From: Flavobacterium araucananum
GTDB taxonomy: Bacteria; Bacteroidota; Bacteroidia; Flavobacteriales; Flavobacteriaceae
Direction of reading: 5' to 3'
Length of the DNA stretch: 64,000 nt
NCBI RefSeq assembly: GCF_002222055.1
Contig: NZ_MUGS01000004.1
Span: forward strand, 124,001 to 188,000
The first letter of the stretch is position 1. The number at the start of each line of letters is the position of its first letter. Position numbers and translations under genes: made by a program. Positions 59,485 through 64,000 of the stretch are shown here, one piece after another. Below the pieces are notes generated by a model. It was not told the origin of the DNA. It saw nothing but the letters and a program-made list of their open reading frames with translations, and searched no databases.

Positions 59485-60130
59485 TGCTATTATTGACTTA
59501 TTATTAAAAGGTACCTGGGAAACCATCGTAATGACATTTGTGTCTGGATTTTTTGGTTTTGTATTAGGACTTCCAACCGGTATTTTGCTTTTTCTTACCC
59601 GAAAAAATCAAATCCTCGAGCAACCATTTTTAAACAGGACCTTATCGGTTTTGGTAAACGTTTTCCGTTCCATTCCATTCATTATATTAATTGTCTGGAT
59701 GATTCCGTTTACGCGAGCCTTAGTAGGTACCTCTATCGGGGTAAGTGCAGCGCTGGTTCCTTTAAGTATTGGTGCAGCACCGTTTATTGCCAGACTGGTA
59801 GAGAATAGTCTTTTAGGTTTGCCTTCAGGATTAATCGAAGCTGCAAGAGCACTGGGCGCAACACCTTTTCAAATTGTATACAAAGTATTGCTTCCTGAGG
59901 CTTTGCCTTCGTTAATAAATGCCGCTTCGATAACACTAATCACACTTGTAGGATATTCTGCAATGGGTGGAGCAGTAGGAGCCGGTGGTTTAGGACAAGT
60001 AGGGTATCAATACGGATACATTGGTTATGATGCCGTAACGATGAACTCCGTTTTAGCACTATTGGTGCTTTTGGTATTCATTATTCAGTTTGCCGGTGAT
60101 GCCTTATCAAAACGATTTGACCACAGATAA
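59477..60130 (+). CDS. metI: methionine ABC importer permease MetI
   Basis: A 217-residue inner-membrane permease with five to six predicted helices. The binding-protein-dependent transport motif is [20 protein letters not shown] (residues about 113-132), which contains the EAA loop that docks on MetN. Typical MetI features such as [20 protein letters not shown] (split) and [14 protein letters not shown] are present. It starts within the last codons of metN, which indicates translational coupling. The substrate-binding gene follows after 35 bases. Confidence 0.96.
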   Translation: MSDAIIDLLLKGTWETIVMTFVSGFFGFVLGLPTGILLFLTRKNQILEQPFLNRTLSVLVNVFRSIPFIILIVWMIPFTRALVGTSIGVSAALVPLSIGAAPFIARLVENSLLGLPSGLIEAARALGATPFQIVYKVLLPEALPSLINAASITLITLVGYSAMGGAVGAGGLGQVGYQYGYIGYDAVTMNSVLALLVLLVFIIQFAGDALSKRFDHR

Positions 60131-60165
60131 CGATCCAATTATAAATTATAAATAAAAATACAAGA

Positions 60166-60984
60166 ATGAATACGAAACTAAATTTTTTAAAAACAGTTGG
60201 AATTTTAGCCCTGACACTTTCATTGGCGAATTGCGGAAAAAGTAAAAACAACGATCCGCACTACATAAAAGTTGGAGTTGCAACAGGACCGGAATATAAA
60301 GTTGCCGAAGCTGCCAAAAAAGTAGCCAAAGACAAATATGGTCTTGAAGTAGAATTAATTTCTTTTAATGATTATGTAATTCCTAACGAAGCTTTAAGTC
60401 AGGGAGATATCGATGCAAATGCTTTTCAGCACAAACCATATCTTGACGAACAATCCAAACAACGCGGATATAAATTAGCCATCATTGGGAAAACGTTTAT
60501 TTACCCAATTGCAGCCTATTCTAAAAAAATCAAAAGCCTTTCTGAATTAAAAAACGAAAGCACGATTATTATCCCAAATGATCCAACAAATGGTGGACGC
60601 TCGTTATTGCTTTTAGAAAAAAACGGACTGTTGAAACTTCGTCCAAATGTAGGTTTATTGCCTAAAGTTACTGATATTGTTAGTAATCCTAAAAACCTGA
60701 AAATTTTAGAATTAGAAGCTCCTCAATTGCCCAGGGCCCTTGATGATGAAAACGTAACAATTGCCATTATCAATAATACATTTGCTTCTCAGGCAGGACT
60801 AATTCCGTCACGTGATGCTTTGTTTGTCGAGGATAAAGATTCTCCTTATGTAAACTTGGTGGTAAGCCGTGAGGACAATAAAAACGAAGAAAAAGTAAAA
60901 CAGTTTTTACAAGCTTTTCAGTCGGCAGAAGTAGAACAAGCAGCTGTTCGCGAATTTAAAGGCGGAGCAGTAAAAGGCTGGTAA
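60166..60984 (+). CDS. metQ: methionine-binding lipoprotein MetQ
   Basis: A 272-residue substrate-binding lipoprotein (NlpA/MetQ family). Lipobox SLANC with Cys23. Family marks are KVGVATGPEYKVAEAA, the ligand loop QGDIDANAFQHKPYLD, IYPIAAYSKKIKSL, IIIPNDPTNGGRSLLLLEK and the IINNTFASQAGL segment. It captures methionine, and possibly its sulfoxide, in the periplasm and hands it to MetI. It is the last gene of the metNIQ operon; a strong terminator follows. Confidence 0.95.
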   Translation: MNTKLNFLKTVGILALTLSLANCGKSKNNDPHYIKVGVATGPEYKVAEAAKKVAKDKYGLEVELISFNDYVIPNEALSQGDIDANAFQHKPYLDEQSKQRGYKLAIIGKTFIYPIAAYSKKIKSLSELKNESTIIIPNDPTNGGRSLLLLEKNGLLKLRPNVGLLPKVTDIVSNPKNLKILELEAPQLPRALDDENVTIAIINNTFASQAGLIPSRDALFVEDKDSPYVNLVVSREDNKNEEKVKQFLQAFQSAEVEQAAVREFKGGAVKGW

Positions 60985-61012
60985 TAAAATAATGCAGCAT
61001 TTCGTTGCAAAC

Positions 61013-61049
61013 AAAAAGCGCTGGATCGGGAGATTTAGCGCTTTTTTTT
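61013..61049 (+). terminator. rho-independent terminator of metNIQ
   Basis: AAAAAGCGCT and AGCGCTTTTT pair around a 14-base loop, followed by more T, 29 bases after metQ. Confidence 0.9.
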
Positions 61050-61099
61050 ATTTAAAATCTAAGAGAAATTAATATATTGCCAGTCCATTAGCCCTTACA

Positions 61100-61552
61100 A
61101 TGAAACTTGTTCAAAAGATATTGGTACACCTCGTCATCATTTTTGTTGTGGTGCTTCTTCCTGTTCTGGTGTTTACTTTTATGTCAAATCACGGTTATGA
61201 TGATTTTGCATTTATTGGCGGGATAACCTATTTTATTTATGCTTTTTATCTCGTTTTTAAAATCAAAAACCAAAGAGCAAAAATTATTCTTCTCGGAGTA
61301 TTGTCTTCTGTAACTATGCTGTCAATTGGGATTTTGCTAATTGATTTTAATGAATTTATCTTTTTGATAGTAGTAGCAATCAACCTTATTTTTCACGCTT
61401 TCCTGCTGATTAAAAATCCCAAAACTACCAATGAGGCAGTTTGGAAATCCTATTTAATTAGTTTTGTACTTATTTTAATTCTCTCGCTTTTTAGTCTTTG
61501 TTTTTGGTTTCTAATGATGGCGGCAAGCGGAATGCCTTCTAATCATTATTAG
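61100..61552 (+). CDS. four-helix membrane protein of unknown function
   Basis: A 150-residue integral membrane protein that I do not recognise. Four hydrophobic helices are seen at about residues 6-28, 36-53, 60-100 (two close helices) and 122-142. Charged residues are few and lie at loop ends (KIKNQRAKI, KNPKTTNEAVWKS). It has no cleavable signal or motif. It lies alone between the metNIQ terminator and the mreB-like gene, with about 240 bases of AT-rich DNA after it in which I see no further element. Confidence 0.6.
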   Translation: MKLVQKILVHLVIIFVVVLLPVLVFTFMSNHGYDDFAFIGGITYFIYAFYLVFKIKNQRAKIILLGVLSSVTMLSIGILLIDFNEFIFLIVVAINLIFHAFLLIKNPKTTNEAVWKSYLISFVLILILSLFSLCFWFLMMAASGMPSNHY

Positions 61553-61796
61553 TATATTTTCTAAAAAAAGCACTAATTTCTATGTTATTTCTACTTGCAG
61601 GATCCGTGTTATTTCTGTTTAGCTTTTATAAAGGCACTTTTTTATAGCTACCCTGTATTTTTGATTAGTAAGAAACATTTTACGAATTGTAAGTTAATTT
61701 ATTTACAAATCTGACTTTACTCGTTTCCATTTTGAATTTAGCTTTTTTTTAGAGAATAAAAACAGGAATAGTGCCGTTGTAAAACAAAACTATATT

Positions 61797-62825
61797 ATGG
61801 GCTTATTTGATTTTATGATAGTGGAAATAGCTATGGATCTGGGAACGGCGAATACTTTAATAATTTATGACGGAAAAATTGTAGTCGATAGTCCGTCGAT
61901 TGTAGCAAGGGACATTAGAAACGGAAAAATTATCGCCGTAGGTAAAGAGGCGAGTTTAATGCAAGGTAAAACACACGAGAATATCAAGACAATCAGACCG
62001 CTTAAAGACGGTGTTATTGCAGATTTTGATGCATCAGAAAAAATGATCAGCTGGTTTATAAATAATATACCGGAAATAAAGAAAAATTTATTCAAACCCG
62101 CATTGCGCATGGTTGTATGTATACCCAGTGGTATTACCGAAGTAGAAATGAGAGCCGTAAAAGAATCCTGCGAACGCGTAAACGGGAAAGAAGTATTCCT
62201 GATTCATGAACCTATGGCTGCCGCCATTGGGATAGGGTTGGATGTGATGCTGCCCAAAGGAAATATCATAGTAGATATTGGGGGCGGAACTACAGAAATT
62301 GCTGTTATCGCCCTTGGAGGGATTATTTGCGATAAATCGATAAAAATTGCCGGAGATGTTTTTACCAGTGATATTTTATTTTATATGCGAACACATCATA
62401 ATTTATACATTGGTGAAGCCTCCGGAGAGCGCATAAAAATTGAGGTTGGCGCTGCACTCGAAGAACTCGAATATGCGCCTGATGATATCACCGTTCAGGG
62501 AAGAGATTTACTTACCGGAAAACCAAAAGAGATCAAGGTCAACTTTAGAGAAATTGCAAGGGCATTAGATAAATCGATACAAAGAATCGAAGATGCTATT
62601 ATGGTAACCCTGGCATCGACACCTCCGGAACTCGCAGCAGATATTTACAATACAGGATTGTATCTCGCAGGAGGTGGCGCAATGCTACGGGGTCTTGATA
62701 AAAGAATTTCACAAAAGACAGATCTGCCGGTCTATATTGCAGATGATCCTTTGAGAGCTGTAGTAAGAGGTACGGGAATCGTCCTGAAAGATATCGCCAG
62801 ATACAAAAGAGTAGTCATAAAATAA
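61797..62825 (+). CDS. mreB: MreB-family actin-like protein
   Basis: A 342-residue full-length bacterial actin homologue that assembles into membrane-associated filaments and guides wall synthesis. The phosphate-1 motif is MDLGTANTLIYDG-like at residues 13-26, phosphate-2 is VDIGGGTTEIAVI, the adenosine motif is GLYLAGGGAMLRGLD, and the HEPMAAAIGIGL helix is intact. The N-terminus (MGLFDFMIVEIA) is short and hydrophobic, as expected for membrane contact. The usual mreC/mreD/pbp2/rodA neighbours are missing: the next gene is convergent. It could be a second paralogue or a displaced single copy. Confidence 0.92.
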   Translation: MGLFDFMIVEIAMDLGTANTLIIYDGKIVVDSPSIVARDIRNGKIIAVGKEASLMQGKTHENIKTIRPLKDGVIADFDASEKMISWFINNIPEIKKNLFKPALRMVVCIPSGITEVEMRAVKESCERVNGKEVFLIHEPMAAAIGIGLDVMLPKGNIIVDIGGGTTEIAVIALGGIICDKSIKIAGDVFTSDILFYMRTHHNLYIGEASGERIKIEVGAALEELEYAPDDITVQGRDLLTGKPKEIKVNFREIARALDKSIQRIEDAIMVTLASTPPELAADIYNTGLYLAGGGAMLRGLDKRISQKTDLPVYIADDPLRAVVRGTGIVLKDIARYKRVVIK

Positions 62826-62847
62826 CGGTTGTTGTTGTGCTAAAAGC

Positions 62848-62882
62848 AAAAAGCGCTGAATTGATAAATTCAGCGCTTTTTT
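62848..62882. terminator. bidirectional rho-independent terminator
   Basis: AAAAAGCGCTGAATT and AATTCAGCGCTTTTT form a 15-bp perfect stem with a 4-base loop and T-runs both ways, between the convergent mreB-like and MFS genes. Confidence 0.93.
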
Positions 62883-62929
62883 AGGTATAATAAGAATTAG
62901 TAAGAGACCTTTATTTGTCTTAAAATAAA

Positions 62930-64000
62930 TTATTTTTGAGTAGTTTTCCTGCTTTCAATATTTGGAAGAAAAGAGGTAAAAATACCTATTAAGGGCAAGA
63001 AAGCACAAACCTTAAAAACATATTCGATACTGGTTGTATCGGCTAATTTTCCCAGTATGGCAGAACCCAGTCCGCCCATACCAAAGGCCAAACCAAAGAA
63101 AAGCCCTGCTATCAAACCTACTTTTCCCGGAACAAGTTCAGTAGCATAAACCAAAATGGCTGAGAAAGCAGACGAGATAATCAAACCAATTAGTACAGAT
63201 AAAATTCCGGTCCAGAAAAGAGAAGCATAAGGCAATAATAATGTAAAAGGAGCTACACCTAATATAGAAATCCAGATAATATATTTTCTGCCAAAACGAT
63301 CTCCTAAGACTCCGCCAAATAAAGTTCCCGCCGCTACAGCAGCCAGAAAAACAAAAAGATAAATCTGAGATTCCTGCACAGACAAGTGAAATTTATCAAT
63401 TAGAAAAAAAGTATAATAATACGTCATACTCGCCATATAAAAGTATTTCGAAAATATAAGTACTAATAAAATACCCAACGAAAAAATGACTTTTTGTTTC
63501 GAAAGCGAATGCTGTTTTACTTCAACAATTGCAGTTTTATTTTTAGCTTTAAGATTTAAATGTTCCTGATACCATTTGGAAACAAACGAAAGAATTACGA
63601 TGCCAATAACAGCAGCAATACAAAACCAGATAATATTTAATTGTCCGTAAGGCACTACAATTATTGCCGCAAGCAAAGGTCCGATAGCACTGCCTGCGTT
63701 TCCGCCTAATTGAAAAATAGATTGTGCCAAACCTCTTTTTCCGCCGGATGCCAGGTGTGCAACCCTTGAAGATTCAGGATGAAATATCGAAGATCCGATA
63801 CCTATTAAACTAACAGCCAGTAAAAGATTTACAAAACTTGAGGCCACTGCTACTGCTGCCAGACCAACCATAGTAAAAACCATTGAAATTGCCAGGGAAT
63901 ATGGGCGGGGCTTTTTATCTGTATAAAAACCAATAAAAGGCTGTAAAATTGAAGCTGTAAGTTGATATGACAAAGTAATTAACCCAATTTGAGTATACGA
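62930..64000 (-). CDS. MFS exporter, fosmidomycin-resistance (Fsr) type, 5' end cut by window
   Basis: At least 356 residues of a 12-helix major-facilitator exporter; the reading frame stays open to the window edge, so its start is outside. The visible part has YTQIGLITLSYQLTASILQP, FIGFYTDKKP (the MFS loop motif), IGSSIFHPESSRVAHLASGG, GLAQSIFQLGGNAGSAIGPL, GDRFGRKYIIW and a C-terminal LPNIES. The HPE motif and spacing match the Fsr family, which exports fosmidomycin and related small compounds in E. coli. An in-frame TTG at 63973 is an internal Leu, not a start. Confidence 0.9.
   Translation of the reverse strand, partial: SYTQIGLITLSYQLTASILQPFIGFYTDKKPRPYSLAISMVFTMVGLAAVAVASSFVNLLLAVSLIGIGSSIFHPESSRVAHLASGGKRGLAQSIFQLGGNAGSAIGPLLAAIIVVPYGQLNIIWFCIAAVIGIVILSFVSKWYQEHLNLKAKNKTAIVEVKQHSLSKQKVIFSLGILLVLIFSKYFYMASMTYYYTFFLIDKFHLSVQESQIYLFVFLAAVAAGTLFGGVLGDRFGRKYIIWISILGVAPFTLLLPYASLFWTGILSVLIGLIISSAFSAILVYATELVPGKVGLIAGLFFGLAFGMGGLGSAILGKLADTTSIEYVFKVCAFLPLIGIFTSFLPNIESRKTTQK

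Noticed and set aside
63973..64000. TTG at 63973 as the start of the MFS gene
   Set aside because: Nine further codons to the window edge encode YTQIGLIT-like residues typical of the first helix of Fsr proteins, so the gene continues outside.

Overview
The window looks like a chromosomal segment of a Flavobacterium-type Bacteroidota. The evidence is low GC, a SusC/SusD pair with its own ECF sigma and FecR anti-sigma factors, TonB-dependent receptors fused to carboxypeptidase-like domains, a TssD-type (Bacteroidota Hcp) protein, and matches to the flavobacterial promoter consensus TTG-N(17-23)-TAnnTTTG. I see no rRNA, tRNA or CRISPR array.

Layout. (1) 0-11 kb: small envelope proteins, two thioredoxin-fold proteins, a LytS/LytTR-type two-component pair, and divergent from it a complete RND tripartite efflux operon (adaptor, pump, outer-membrane channel). 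(2) 11-24 kb: one minus-strand block reading sigma factor, FecR, SusC with an STN signalling domain, SusD, ABC ATPase, a GldF/GldG-like fused permease, and an M16 peptidase. It has no glycosidase, so its cargo is more likely a peptide than a glycan. (3) 24-34 kb: a Nudix-related regulator with a degenerate catalytic box, divergent from a plus-strand sugar-degradation operon (outer-membrane receptor, GH3, esterase, GH3), with a perfect 19-bp palindrome between them. (4) 34-38 kb: a minus-strand array that I consider the most novel item. It holds a TssD-domain protein fused to a C-terminal Cys/His papain-like domain (a probable type VI secretion cargo effector), four small lipoproteins behind near-identical leaders (probable immunity proteins), and a 37-residue membrane peptide. 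(5) 38-42 kb: a GH28 pectinase with a LacI-type operator inside its promoter, and a DUF4272 protein.

(6) 42-56 kb: iron and redox functions: a TonB receptor plus DUF4374 lipoprotein (XusA/XusB-like), and a set consisting of an ankyrin protein, a DUF2271 protein, a PepSY-flavodoxin reductase and an ApbE flavinyltransferase. Between them lie a TetR/alcohol dehydrogenase pair with a shared operator motif and an AraC/Tet(X)-like monooxygenase pair. Two inverted copies of a ~210-bp MITE-like element bracket about 8 kb of this region. (7) 56-64 kb: an HxlR regulator divergent from a quinone oxidoreductase around a perfect palindrome; a metNIQ methionine importer preceded by a Met/Cys-rich leader peptide and a terminator/antiterminator (a probable transcription attenuator); a lone MreB; and an edge-truncated Fsr-like MFS exporter.

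The region therefore combines envelope stress and efflux, plant-polysaccharide use, xenosiderophore-type iron uptake, interbacterial competition and methionine supply, with several local regulators whose binding sites can be proposed directly from the DNA.
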